From Bifiguratus adelaidae (taxonomy: Eukaryota; Mucoromycota; Endogonomycetes; Endogonales): a stretch of DNA of 64,000 nucleotides. Positions within the stretch are counted from its first letter, which is position 1, and each line of letters starts with the position of its first letter. Below, in pieces: positions 1 through 13,494 of the stretch. The notes below the pieces were generated by a model that made no database searches, was not told the origin of the DNA, and was given only the letters and a program-made list of their open reading frames with translations. The position numbers and the translations under genes are program-made. The stretch lies in the NCBI GenBank assembly GCA_002261195.1, contig MVBO01000018.1, forward strand, positions 62,001 to 126,000. Direction: 5' to 3'.

Positions 1-469
1 AGCTTCTGGTGTCGTGGTGCCTGCAAAGTGAAAAGAACAGAGATGTGTTACAATTTATTACAATAAGAGGGGATTTAGCGCCCTGTAAGAGGCAAAGAGG
101 GGCAAGTTACGTCGAGGAGCTTGCCAGATCTCTTTGATGGACCCGACAATTACTCTCATGTAAGCACATAACCTGCTGTGCCGTCATTGCAATATAGAAT
201 GCCAAGCAGCAACGCCAGACACCCAATGTAGAAATCGTCAAAACGGTACTTACATTACGAGCGGCAGCTTCGACCTCTCTGACGATGCCTACTGCTGCAT
301 GCTTGTTCTCAGAGGCAATGATTGTCAAGTTTGTAATGATTGGCTTGCTGTTGAACGTCAGATCAGCTAATCCGTCGCGATAGTCTTGCTGTACAGTTTC
401 TACAGGTGGAAGTGTTTGGCCATAGGCAGAATAAGCGTCGGGGGCCGTTGCTTGCGTTAGACTTGACAT
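1..469 (-). CDS. PCF11: Pcf11-like mRNA 3'-end processing factor, N-terminal part
   Basis: This is the start of the CID subunit of cleavage factor IA, which binds the phosphorylated RNA polymerase II C-terminal domain and acts in pre-mRNA cleavage, polyadenylation and termination in the nucleus. The first exon (469-254) encodes 72 residues starting [10 protein letters not shown]. It contains the typical CID opening, with [20 protein letters not shown] followed by [16 protein letters not shown] donor follows at 253. The next exon that keeps the family sequence starts at position 20 (residues APRHQKL, in phase 0), which implies a 233-nt intron, long for this window. The gene runs off the left edge, so most of the protein is missing. 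It is divergent from the Pxa1 gene, with 625 bp between the two start codons. The family call is firm. The intron length is inferred. Confidence 0.85.
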
Positions 470-1094
470 GGTGAAACCAGGGGATCGTAAATGCGCAAAT
501 CTACACAGAATGAGTATGAGCAAAAAGACGTTTAAGAGGCTGCATAGACTCACCAAAGCTTTTCAAACCTGAGACGTATTAAGAGCTTCAAGCGTTCCTT
601 CTCCGAAAATGATCGCTAAGCTTTAAACCATGTTATGCGAGCGATGGCGATGCGTTGGCGCGCAGTAGTTATGAATCGACTCCCAAGCGATCTGCCGGCT
701 ATAAAGAGTTGCAAAGGATCAAAGGTTCCCTTTCTTCTTCAGCCAGAGGCAACAACGTGCGCATACAATAGCAAACGACTACTCGAAAGCCTTGAAGCAA
801 GTGTTCGCTTCACCGCACTACCCTTAATGATGACGTCGGCATATTAGTCCTCAGGTCAATTGACGTCCCAAGGATCCCTATGACGTAGTACAAGGTTTGA
901 CTGACTTTCACGTGGAAATGGCGGGAAGGTCTTAGAACTGGTTCTTCCGTGTCTTGACTACAGTGCGGCAGACAGTTGGTCAGGGAACGCAGTTACAGAG
1001 GTTTTTCCTGACAGAACAACGTGTCTATTACTTGTGCGTGCAGCACAGTCAGTGACAACCGCTGTGAAGGCTGGTGGATAAACGGTGCTGGGAC
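470..1094. promoter_or_regulatory. Divergent intergenic region with three TGACGT motifs
   Basis: This 625-bp stretch separates the start codons of Pcf11 and Pxa1. It contains three same-strand TGACGT cores at 831, 861 and 881 (TGACGTCG, TGACGTCC, TGACGTAG), spaced 30 and 20 bp apart. These are CRE/ATF-type bZIP sites by family knowledge. A 70-codon open frame (635-847) has no coding signature. No other gene is visible. Which of the two genes the sites serve is unknown. Confidence 0.45.
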
Positions 1095-3887
1095 ATGACG
1101 AACGTTCAGTCAAAAGTTGCCCAGGCGGCTTCTCAAATATCAACAGCGGGTAGCACGGTCTTCAAGGACATCATTCTTACATATGCAAAGAATGCAAAGC
1201 ACATACGTAGAGCCGTACTGGCTTATGTCTTGTTTTCATTGTCACGGTCAATCTACAGGACGACACATCCTACCAAAAAGAAGGGAGAGGCAAAGGGGGA
1301 AGAGCAGAACAAAACCACAAATCTTACGTCTCAGGACAAGATGCCAAAAGTGAAGGTGGACATGGTGTTCTTTCAGCGCTTCTTGCGGTTGTTAAAGATT
1401 GTGATCCCTGGAGTCCGATCCAAGGAGTTTTGGCTTCTCTGCGTTCATTCTTGCTTCCTAGGTGAGTTGGTATGGTCAGAGGGGCATTTGGGCTGACCCT
1501 TTGGATAGTGTTTCGTACTGTGTTGTCCGTTTACATCGCATCGCTGGATGGGCGTATAGTGAGCGCGCTGGTGAGTTGGATCATGCTGAGGCGCTGATGC
1601 GGAACTTAAATGATTACTAGGTCCGAGGCAAGGGTCGTGACTTTGTTGTTGGTATCATTTGGTGGATGACTGTAGCCATACCTGCCACTTACACCAACAG
1701 CATGGTAAGCTTAGGGCATGTCTCATACTGAATGTTATGCTTACGGTGTTACAGCTCACCTACATGCAAAGCAAGCTAGCCATCCAGTTCCGTACTCGCT
1801 TGACCGAATATATACATAATCACTATCTCTCGGACATGACCTTCTACGCCATCGGAAACCTTGATGACAGGATAAAGAATGCTGATCAATGCATCACAGT
1901 TGACACAACCAAATTCTGCACATCGCTCTCCGAACTTTACAGCAACCTGGCAAAGCCAATACTAGACGTCTTCATCTACAACGCACAGCTCAGCAGAAAC
2001 GTAGGATCGGATTCCCTGTTCGGCATCTCCATGATCATTCAATTGTCGGCCGTCGTTCTTCGCAAATTTACGCCGCCTTTTGGGAAGATGGTCGCCGAAG
2101 AACAGCGATTAGAGGGTGAATACCGCTTCACACATTCTAGAGTCATTGAGAACAGCGAAGAGATTGCGCTATACGGAGGGCACGAGATTGAACGAGATAC
2201 TTTAGACAAGAAGTACTTTGCGCTCATCAAGCATGTCAACCGCATCTTCCGCATGCGCATTCCTCATTCCATGCTCGAAGATTTCATCATCAAATATTTC
2301 TGGGGTGCTTGTGGTCTCGTCCTTTGCGCTGGACCCGTCTTTTGGCCAAAGCAACTGGGAGATGGCAAGTTTACGGGTGCGGCGAAGGACTTCTTGGACA
2401 AAGCTACAGGGGAAGGCAATGATCTTGGAAATAGGACTGAAGGCTTCGTGACGAACCGCAGATTGCTCATGAGCTCTTCGGACGCCTTCGGTAGGATCAT
2501 GTACAGCTACAAGGAGATTTCTGAGCTCGCAGGCTACACTGCTCGGGTAAGTGATGACTTTGCTTAGCATTTCCTGCCTCTCATGTTCACATCTTCTCTA
2601 GGTGTCTGAACTTTTGGACGTATTTGCCGACGTCAAAAAGGGTCATTTTGCAAAGCAATTGGTATCGTCCGCAGGAACGGAGGCCCACGCCGAAGTCTTG
2701 AAAGGACGTGGAAACATTGTTCACAGCGAAGACATTGAATTCAAGGATGTCCCTATTGTGAGCCCCAATGGCGATGTTCTTGTTAGTAAATTGAGCTTCC
2801 ACGTAAAGCCAGGCGTAAGTTAGATTCATGGCAATTGATTTTCCCCTTGTAGCTCACCAACCTCGCTCAACTATAGATACATCTGCTGATTCTAGGTCCC
2901 AACGGATGCGGCAAGTCATCCCTGTTTCGTATTCTCGGTGGTCTGTGGCCCGTATACGGTATGATTGTGCCCTGGCATGAGTGAAAGAAGGTTATGCATT
3001 TACATTCGTTTCGATGTAGGAGGAACACTGTATCGACCCGATCACGAAGATATCTTTTATATTCCCCAAAGACCATATCTATCTCTCGGAACTCTCCGAG
3101 ACCAGTAAGTTCTGGCATAGCTGTTGGTCATATGATGGCTTGGAGCTGAGCTTTCTCGCTTCAGAGTAATATACCCCCATACGATAGAGGAAATGCATGC
3201 ACGTACGTATTACCGTTGATGCACATTCTCAACCCTGACCAAATCCTGACAGGCAATGTTACGGATGAGGATTTGGTAAAGATCCTAGAAGTTGTTCAAC
3301 TCGGCCACATCGTTGAGCGAGAAGGTGGATGGGATAAGGAGCGGGAGTGGACTCTGGCACTGTCTGGCGGTGATAAGCAAAGGGTGGGTACACATTTTGG
3401 CTTAGACAATTCGGGCAACTTGTTTTCTGACGCTTGACGACAGATTGCTATGGCCAGACTCTACTATCATCGACCACGTTATGCTATTCTCGACGAGTGT
3501 AAGGCAATACAATGACTGCTTCGTGTCCATACTCACTGTGACTTTCAGGTACCAGCGCAGTCAGCATGGACGTGGAACGTATCATGTATACCCACGCGAC
3601 TGAACTAGGCATCTCCCTTCTTACTGTATCCCATCGTCCCTCTCTGTGGAAGTATCACAATTACGTTCTGCAGTACGATGGCCAAGGCGGCTACATTTTC
3701 ACCAAACTTGATGCCGAGCGTCGCTTGAAATTGCAGGAGGAGAAGAACTCGGTAGGTGACAAAGCGCGCTCATAGCTCTCAGAGTTGTGTACTCATGTTG
3801 CCGCAGATTGAAGCGAGACTGCAAAATGTGCCTAAACTAGAAGCAAGGTTGAAGGAGCTGCAAGCTCTTCGCTTTAGAAAAACCTAA
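1095..3887 (+). CDS. PXA1: Peroxisomal long-chain fatty acid ABC half-transporter (ABCD/Pxa1 type)
   Basis: This is a membrane half-transporter that pairs with a second half to import activated long-chain fatty acids into peroxisomes for beta-oxidation. The N-terminal transmembrane half carries the ABCD-family motif as EEIALYGG (peroxisomal consensus EEIAFYGG). The C-terminal ATPase has Walker [10 protein letters not shown], signature LSGGDKQR, Walker B YAILDECTSAVS and the H-loop SHRPSLW. About nine introns interrupt the frame. The first exon ends at 1461 with a GTGAGT donor, and later joins restore typical ABCD sequence such as [16 protein letters not shown]. The start is the ATG at 1095 (MTNVQSK); the frame opens slightly earlier only through a GTG. 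The protein ends RFRKT. It converges on the helicase gene, with 104 bp between stop codons. Whether this is Pxa1 or Pxa2 is not certain. Confidence 0.93.
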
Positions 3888-3991
3888 GCTCGCTCCCAAA
3901 TAATGTAATAGATGCTTGTACCAGATGTTATTGAATGCTGCAAATGATGCAAAGGGAATGCAAAACCGTGTACACAAATCTACATGACAAT

Positions 3992-6900
3992 TCATCTTCG
4001 AATCTCGTTCAGCAAAACAGTAACAGTTTGCTTGAGCAAGTGGCCTGCTTGATTCGAGGGTATATGAGGGGCAGTCCATGCCTTGGCTATGCCTAGGAGA
4101 TCCTTGGGAGGTTTATTGTGTCTCACTCCTGGATTAGAGCTCATTTGTAACCACTTTTTAGACCATCGTTTGGCTAGATAGGATCGAAAGCTCTTGATGA
4201 CCAAACAAACCTCTTTGCTCGGGAGTTGATAGAAAATGGGATAGCTGACACTGTTAACGGTGGCTTTCCAGCTGCCTTGTGTGTCCAAGTCAACAGCGAA
4301 AAGACACAGTAGCAGATCGCCGGGATTCATGAGTTCGCCGCCTTCACTGGGTATGTGTCGATGGAAGAGGCAGGTGATGTGCTCTGCTACGTATGCTGCC
4401 CCATTTGCTACTGCCGTCAAACGAGCTGCCGTGAGAGCGTAATAGTCTAGAAATTGATGTGGACATAGTAGGGGATAGAACAGAGACGATTTGACTAGGT
4501 GAGTGGAGGCGGAATTGTTTGCGAATAGGACAGAGAGGCGGGTGCTGAGGTTTGGATTAACTTGGACGGATGAAAATTTAAGTTGATTTTGAGAGGCCGG
4601 ACGGGGATTGTTGGCAGCTTTGGCTTGTGTCTGCATCCACGTGGAATGACGGGATGTGCGGTATTTGGAGAGCAGATAGAGAGCATCGGGTATTTGCTCT
4701 TCTTCATCGGGTATGTCTATGATTGAATGCGTCCATGTCGGGAGATGAGGCACAAAGTATTCAACATAAGCTCGATCACCTTGTGAACCATTCGCGGATT
4801 CGTTTCGCAAATCGCAGAACCTGGCAATGAGCCCAGTATCCTTCTGTAGCTCGTTGATGAGCACCTCGTTTGGCGGCAATCGGTCGGCGACAAGTCCAAT
4901 TGTTTTCCTTGAATCGAATTCAGGAGGGAAATCAGGAAATCCGCCGGTTTCGGGTGGAAGCAAGCGAAGCATACTTGGGTGCGATACGGCAATGATCAGA
5001 ATGCAAACCAAAAGTATATCAGGTTCCTTTCTGAGCGTGACTGGACGAGTTGAGATGGCGTAGGCTCGGTCAAAGACATTCATAAACGGATTGGTGGCGG
5101 CAGGCGCTTTGAGATGGGACAGCAACGCTCGAACATCGTTCTGCATGAATCGAGGATTGATGCCTCTACGCCCAGCTCGGTCAACGTTAATAGTGAGAGA
5201 TTCACCTTTCATGGCTTCGTCCAGAACCCGTATAGCGTTAGGGAGGCGCGGATCGTCTGCATCGTTTCCGTCAGAAGTGATAGCGGCGTTGGTAGTATTC
5301 TCCGAGTCGACATTCTCATCCTGATCCGAACGAACCTCCGGAGTGTAACTGAGACGAGATAGAGCTTGATATATCATGGCGGTAATGTCTTTCACCTCTC
5401 GCAGCCAATACAGACTCAAAAATTCATCTTGACACCATTGTGGTTGGAGATTCGCTGGGATCGAACCATCTTTTGTTTTTTCCTCCCAATAAAGGTAAGC
5501 GCGCAGTTGGCTGATCAAATCTGAGCCGCCTTTGAGAGGTTCCGCCGCTGGTATGTCGCTGTGGAATCTCTTGAGTGCGGCCGCTGAAGCTAGATCCATC
5601 CCTTGAGGTTGCAAGATGACGGACTTTCTTTGCAGCAAGGCTTGTAGGGCACGTTAGCATAATCGAGAATGATTGCGGAAAATTGCTTACCTGCGAGCAC
5701 AATGCACTCGTGGACTTGTCCAAATATGATACCGTAGGCGACCAAAAGTCCAGCGCTCAAATCCAAGGGAAGCTTCGAAAGAAAGGCTCCTAGAGGCGTT
5801 ACAAGGAGCTCCGCGGAGGCTGAGCGGGTGCTCCATTTATCTTCATCAAAGAAGAGAGCGTGCTCTCTCTTCACGCAACCAAAGGAAACGAGCTCATTGA
5901 TCGCAAACGTAATCGCTTGATCCAACGGAGGGTCAAGACACCGGCGAAGCAATTCACTCGGGTCTCCGAGATGAGCATCCACGGTCCGAAGAATGAGTTG
6001 AGTGAGGGGCGTTCTTTGAACCTCGGGCATTCTTTCGGATGGGAGTTTTTGAAAGAAATCTTCTTGCACGAACCGATAAACTGTGCCAGGAGCAACTCTT
6101 CCTGTTCTTCCCATGCGTTGTTTTGCACAATCCAGACTGATCCAGGCGTCATTGAGACTGTAGCATCGGTTCTCTGGGTCGTAAAAGACATCTTTTCGAA
6201 GGCACGTGTCAAAGATGTAGCTGACGCCTGGCACGGTAACCGAGCTTTCGGCAATATTTGTCGCAAGGATGATCTTTCGCGCTTTAGGTGGACTGGGTTT
6301 TAGGACGTGGCATTGTTCGTCAATGGCGGTACTGGAGTGAAGCTTGACGATTAAAACGTTTGGCACATCTTCGATATCCGTGCTGTGTTGGTGGAAATGG
6401 AACAATATCTCATCCTCCAATTCGAGCATAAGAGCAATACCGGGAACAAAGACAAGAAACGAATCGGTTGCAGGCAGAGTGAAGTGGAGTTGCGTGATCC
6501 AGCCGAGCAAAGCATCACGTGTCGCATTTGAAAATCCCGCCCGTGTCAGGTCTTGATGTACGCGTCCGCTTCCTCGCAGTCCATTCGGTAGATTCTCAAG
6601 GACGTGATCGATATAATGGACTTGAATCGGATACATCTGCAAGGAGATGCCGACAACAGGCACTTCGCTATCGGCATTTGCGAATGGTCGGAAATATTCC
6701 CGAAATCGTTGTGTATCCAATGTCGCCTACGATATCATGAACACAAGTTCGAGATCATTTCCCTTGTACACCTACCGACATAATAATTAACTTCAGCTTC
6801 GTATTCACCGAAAGCACGGTATGCATATGTGCCAGTAGCAAATCATCATCTGAGACACGATTTCAATACGGGTAGATCGCATAGACATTAATCCGTACCA

Positions 6901-7666
6901 ATATTCCTTTCGTGGATCTGTAAGTGGAAAGTGTAAGTTACATCAACCGGTTACTCTGCGCTTTCAGACCTCATCCATGACAACATGAGTCAGCTTTTGA
7001 AGATAACGATCTTCCTGCAATATCGCCAAAAGGATGGCAGATGTGACGAACTTGAGCCTGGTCCTTTGTCCATAACCTTGTCGACCGCCTATCTGAAATC
7101 CAACGAGCTGCCCCAGAGTTTCATTGCATTCATGCGCTACTCTGTGGGCGATGGACGTAGCCGCCAATCGACGCTGAAGGAAGGATGAATGCCTGTATCA
7201 TTCGATCATGGCCATCACCTACCGGCTGCGTGCACACGATATTCACGGCTTCTCCCCGACTTAGGTGACCATACATGATGTACTGTGGCACTTGGGTAGA
7301 CTAAATACCGCATGAGCTACTCAAAATACGACAACAATGCCTTTCAATCCTTTTTACCTTGCCGCAACCCGTTCCTGCGCTGATAATTGTCACTCTATTG
7401 CGACGTATGAGCTGAACGATCTCGTCCTTGTAGGCATATATAGGTAAATGTTGGCCAACGCCAGACCCTCCATACTTGACATTTGCAGCAGAAGGTCTCA
7501 AAGATGCCTGTAGGTCACTTTGGTTTGATGCCTCTATGCGTTGTTGCAAGTCTTTCATATCTGTCAGCGAAAAGACCACCTCGTCAATGCTCGACTCGGA
7601 GCTAGTCTCATCGGGTCGACTCATGGGTCCACGATGCGAAGCTGCATCGCTGCTTCGACGCTTCAT
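3992..7666 (-). CDS. DEAH-box RNA helicase, TDRD9/spindle-E-like
   Basis: This is an ATP-dependent RNA helicase. In order it shows motif I with an unusual spelling (AGTGCGKSTQ), Ia TQPRRLAA, motif II DEVHERS, motif III MSAT, then motif V NIAESSVTVP and motif VI QRMGRTGR. HA2 and OB-fold-like regions follow, then a long C-terminal part of about 400 residues with no domain I recognise. The spacing and wording of motifs (KDEIVQLIRRN, FVPGI, ATNIAESSVTVPGVSYI) resemble animal TDRD9/spindle-E more than DHX36/57 or spliceosomal Prp helicases. No Tudor domain is visible. Five or so introns are present; one splits the P-loop after GCGK. The start is the ATG at 7666 (MKRRSSDAA); the frame upstream opens only through TTG. 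The substrate is unknown. The DEAH call is secure; the TDRD9 affinity is a reading by eye. Confidence 0.85.
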
Positions 7667-10218
7667 GAGCCGACAGTGTCCAATACAAAGAGACTGACCT
7701 CTCAAGCCTTCCCATGGAGATGCATGCAACTTAAATTAGCAGATACTGCGGGTTGAAACAATGCAGAGAAGAAAAGCGAGTTTTTCACCATCACAATGGC
7801 TTATAACGATCAATAATTGTCTAGCAAGTACGTCAGCATGTCTAGGTCAATTGACTGGAGGAATGTCGGAGGCGAAGATTGAATACACCATTGCTCTATG
7901 CTTTTAAACAGATTAAAACTCGACGATCCTGAAATTGCTGAAGGTCAGTCTCGTATACAACTAAGTCGTCGACTCTTTCACCTGTTCTTCGCGTAGGTGT
8001 TGAAGAATACCCAAGAGAGTCTTGGAGCATATTTGGCTTCCTTGCAATTGCGGTAACGTATCAACATGGCTTAGACGTGCAGAACTCAATTTGACACCGG
8101 TCCCAGCGTCGACCTGACGCTCTCTTTGTGCATAACATCCATCGTATCTTTGCTAAGAGTGTCGTCAGAATATGTCCCCAATTACATCCCAATTGCTTAT
8201 CAGTCATGTGTCAACAATAGGCTCGCGCTGTTTGCTCGTGCTTATGAAGGGGGAGTTACATCACCGGATGCCGGTTTCCCCTACGTTACTCGATTGCCTT
8301 GATGGTGTCTCCTTGCACTGACAATTTGAGATTGAGCTGAGTCTCGCGTCTTTATTTAGATGCGACGGAAAAGCGGCTTTTACATACAATCACTCAACAT
8401 CAAATGTTACAGTGCCCATCCTTTTTATGATAGGTGAACTTTCGAGAAGAACTTTGCAATATTAAAGCGAGAGACTTTGCAATGCGTTCCCAGAAGTGTT
8501 CAAATTAGGCAGATTCTTTGACACTCCGTGACATCTTCCTCGAGCTCAAGTCGAGGGACTTGTTGGTAAAGCTTCGAGTGGTATGTGGACATTATATGCG
8601 AAACATTCAAATCATCTCATGCCACGGCTATTAGTGCAGAGCAAGGGCGTCGCGCAAAGAGCTAACGGAAGACGACATTGAGCTATGTGATGATTCTATA
8701 GCGGGATGGGTTGCCTCACGATGCAAGCTCATCCCAAAATCCCATGGCAATCAAAATGTTAAATCGGACGTTCTTGCTTACACCTCCACGCTATGCAATT
8801 GATTTCTCTGCTCCCATCTACGCATGCTCCACGTACAAGACAGAATAGGTACTGTCGTTCACCGCACTAATCACCGAAAAGGATTACCCCTGTCCTGGTC
8901 AAAGCATTTGCGTTCGTCAGCCCGTATAATCCCGTGAGAGTCAAGGCCGAAGGTTCAGAAGGTCAATAACTCGAATTGCCTGGCAGGTTCTCGCACAAGT
9001 CGTACCTTCAGTTCAAGAATACGGCAGAGGCTTTCCAATGGTCGTCCAAATGTGCTTTATCATTTGGGGGACATTGATGAATATACATGCTATGTGATCT
9101 ATGTCTTGTGGTTGATACTAATCACCGCCAACAGTTTAAATATTAGTGTGCGCTATGCATGCCTTCCAAAGTTCCCTAAGGTTTAGATCTGATCCACTGT
9201 TACTTAGGCGAGGATATGTGGTCGTTCAGATGTCACAATTGTAAGGTTCGTTCGGTTCCCTTACACTTCACAGTTCTCTTGTCACTCTGACCACTTCCCT
9301 TAAATGGTTGCTTCTGGTCACTGTGGATGTTTACAGGTTTGGATTTGCTTGCATTACTTACCATTGCCATTGCCTTGACACTTACCACGTACTAGGGGGA
9401 GTACGACGCAAGTCCTTGGTCATGGCTGACTATGTTCACACCTTTAGGCTCGGTACCGAACGGTCTCGACAAGACGGATCTTCGGAACACCCGAGTGATA
9501 CATGACATGCGCTGCCAGAACAGCGACAGTCGACTCGCTACAGTGGTAGCGTCGGACGCAGGTCGAATGGATCTATAGGATTGAAATCCTGGTGAATTTT
9601 CATGATAGAGGATTGACGCCTGGTCCGACACCTATCACCTTCGGTTAGCACGCTTCCACAGATGGTTCCTTGATGGTTACTTGCAATCGGAAATTCTGGG
9701 AGATATACAAGAGTCACCTCAGCACAATATGCACAAAGGCAAGCTCAATCTGCCTGTTTTTTTTTAACATTTCGGGATGTCGCTCGATCGACTTCTGAAT
9801 GGTCTACGACATGGTCCCTCTATCTTATCAACAACCACATTATGATGCAATGTTCCTCGACCAACATCTCCATTATCTCAGGCAGGTGTACCACATATTT
9901 GTTTTTCTTGAATTCGAAGGACTTAGCATTCAACAAGCAAACATTAGAACGCAACGACGACTTCCAACTACCACAACCTGATGCCGACATGCTTGTCGAC
10001 AACAAGCAGAAGACAAGTCCAAGCTCGTACTATGTGCATTTCTCGGCCATATTTTGCAACATTGCACTGACATCCGCAAGTATTTGATCCTCTTTGCATT
10101 CAAACGGTATGGTAGTCTACGTGGAACGTGGTTAAAGCAACGTGGATAACAAAGCAATCTCGACTTTTCCGTCTATAAATCTCAATTTAGCTGTACACTA
10201 CTCCTTCCTTTCTTTAAG

Positions 10219-10502
10219 ATGCAGTCGGCTGATATCGTTGACATAGATTTGGAATCGAACTTCATCCTAGGGTCTGACGGATTAGTATACAGCACGAAGT
10301 TCGTTCACGATCTGACTGTATCAAATAATTTGAGTTTATCCCATCTCTTCGTCGCGATTGTAAAGACATGCAAACCTCATTTGGGTGCTTCTTGACCCGT
10401 AGGCTTTAGGCGATTTACTCCACCGACTTGAAAGACACGCCTAACCAAGAATTATGGAAGAAAGTCAAAGCTGAGGCGAGAGGATTAGCATCCGTTAACT
10501 GA
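10219..10502 (+). CDS. Candidate small spliced gene, 77 residues, unknown
   Basis: This is a possible two-exon gene inside the gene-poor interval. A TATAAAT lies at 10174-10180, followed by a pyrimidine-rich tract that runs up to the ATG at 10219, an arrangement like the 5' ends of the clear genes here. Exon 1 (10219-10359) begins MQSADIVDIDLESNFILG. A 50-nt intron (10360-10409) has a GTAAAG donor, a CTTGAC branch-like site and a TTTAG acceptor. Exon 2 (10410-10502) continues in frame and ends KAEARGLASVN. The unspliced frame would stop at 10393-10395. No homology is recognised. It could be chance, a decayed gene, or a small lineage-specific protein. Confidence 0.25.
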
Positions 10503-10686
10503 GAAGAAAGCAAGCTTGGTCCTCTTTGTCCTTTTGGAGTCTACAGCAAACGGGGTTCACTTAATTGTTAACTGCAGAGCAGCAGATAAGCTTTGATTTT
10601 GTACGTACTTGCATTATTGTCATGTATACCAATGCATCACCGAGAAAAGCCTTTGCGAAGAGGAGGAAAATGACGCCCCGGGTGAC

Positions 10687-11033
10687 ATGGAACTGCACGA
10701 GGGACTGGCCACCTGTCAGGTACGAAGTCAACCACGGTTGAGTTTCCATGGACCTCTACAACTCAAAAGTCCAAGTCGGATAGAATATTTGGAACAAACA
10801 TCGGTTACACTCCTCGGCTGGGTATGCTATTACACCGGAGAGCTTCCCCGTGTTACCCAACTTACGATTGCTGTGTTAACGTAGCTAGGAATGATGGCAT
10901 CACATCTCTCAAGCTCCCGAGAGTTAACGGTCCATGTGAAGTTATTAATGGTAATCCCAACGTTGGTGCAAATATTGGGCCGCGCGGATATCTGGCCTTC
11001 TGCATAGCTTATAGAACTTGGGCTATTGCATGA
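10687..11033 (+). CDS. Candidate spliced exons, unknown
   Basis: Three pieces can be joined in frame across two GT..AG introns. The first ends MELHEGLATCQ before a GTACGA donor. The second reads SKSDRIFGTNIGYTPRL and ends at a GTATGC donor at about 10822. The third starts ARNDGITSLKLPRVNGP and ends YRTWAIA at a TGA (11031-11033). The second intron ends TTAACGTAG, with a branch-like TTAAC close to the acceptor. A second frame is also open through the first piece, which weakens the case. No family is recognised and no start is certain. Confidence 0.15.
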
Positions 11034-12088
11034 ATTCGAGGGTAGACGATGCGAGAGAACCCGAAGAACGCTCGGAAATTCTGTATAACAAGCCTTGGGA
11101 GCAGGCAAGCGAATGGGCAGTCGTGCACATCCGGCGATCAGGAAAAGTCAGCGAAAGAGAAGCATCGAGTTCACCATGGTGTGGTGGTTGATTAACCAAA
11201 AAGCCGGGATTCCCGTCGTCATCAGAGGGCCACAAAGTAATCAATTCCTGTAAGTAGGGAATGCCAATCAAGGTATATAATCCACCGTATAATTGACCAT
11301 TACAGTGATATGCCACTGTGCATTATGCTAACGCGAATTGCTGCATTAGATACACCAAACGTTAGCGTTAACCTTCATATTTCGCTTGCCGTTCAATTTG
11401 CACTTTCGACGTGTGGGTGAAATGAGATACGAAGTTATACTATTTGCTACATCATGGTGATTGCTCATAAAGAGACTGTTCATTCATCAGAATGTGTCTC
11501 TTTGCACAGGTCAACGATCCCTATACTTGCACTCCAACGGCTGGGTCACGTTGCCAAGGTGATACCAAGGTATGACAGTTACTGGTACACCATCAAGCCA
11601 CTTAAGCTTAAGCAACTGAAGCGAAGCAGCACTAGACACTGCATGACAAGCTTCGAACACTTGACACCTCCTGCAGCTACACGCCATAGTATCAGAATTA
11701 TTGACCCATGAGGACGCTCTACGCCCATCTAAACTACCCCAGTACCGACAGGCGAATCGCGAGTTCATTACTTTTATATGAGAATAGTAACAAAGGTAGT
11801 CAAAGCTATAGCGAAGCCTCAACTACCTGATGCAAAAATTACGCGTCCGATATCTCTAGATGGCGATACCGCACGAACGATACGTTCATGGAGCATATGC
11901 TACGACGCCCTTTTATGAGAAAGAAACCAAGCGAAAGTGACGCGCAAAACTTTAGGGCTGTTCTGTACACGTGACTTGACAAACATGGAAATAATACAGA
12001 GTCACAGGTGGAAAGAGTGGCAGAACGACAAGGAAGAGAAGTGATGAAACACCAGTACAGACGGTGTGAGAAGATGATACAGGTGCGC

Positions 12089-13494
<1,406 letters not shown>

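Larger units (their letters stand above)
7667..12088. other. Gene-poor 4.4-kb interval, no recognisable gene
   Basis: This is by far the longest stretch of the window without a recognisable gene. All open frames are short, and no transposase, reverse transcriptase, tRNA or terminal repeat was seen. Several short pieces look like exons with plausible splice sites. One is at about 7898-8057, where two pieces join over a 53-nt GT..AG intron to read LKLDDPEIAEG then VEEYPRESWSIFGF. A second is at 10219-10502 and a third at 10687-11033; both are listed separately. A TACGTCA motif lies at 7829-7835 on the helicase side. The interval may hold fast-evolving, lineage-specific or decayed genes, or non-coding RNA. 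None of this is established. Confidence 0.5.

Noticed and set aside
635-847. 70-codon open frame between Pcf11 and Pxa1
   Set aside because: Composition is not protein-like, it lies among promoter motifs and no splice extension improves it.
3992-5638. Tudor domain in the TDRD9-like helicase
   Set aside because: I searched the C-terminal part for the aromatic cage pattern and did not find it.
5860-6303. 147-codon plus-strand open frame across the helicase
   Set aside because: It is the mirror of conserved helicase motifs on the minus strand and has no family features.
11023-11316. 97-codon minus-strand frame
   Set aside because: Plausible composition, but the opposite strand is open as well, no start context or splice partner is convincing, and no family is recognised.
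7667-12088. Transposon or centromere in the gene-poor interval
   Set aside because: No transposase or reverse transcriptase motif, terminal repeat, target duplication or satellite array is visible.
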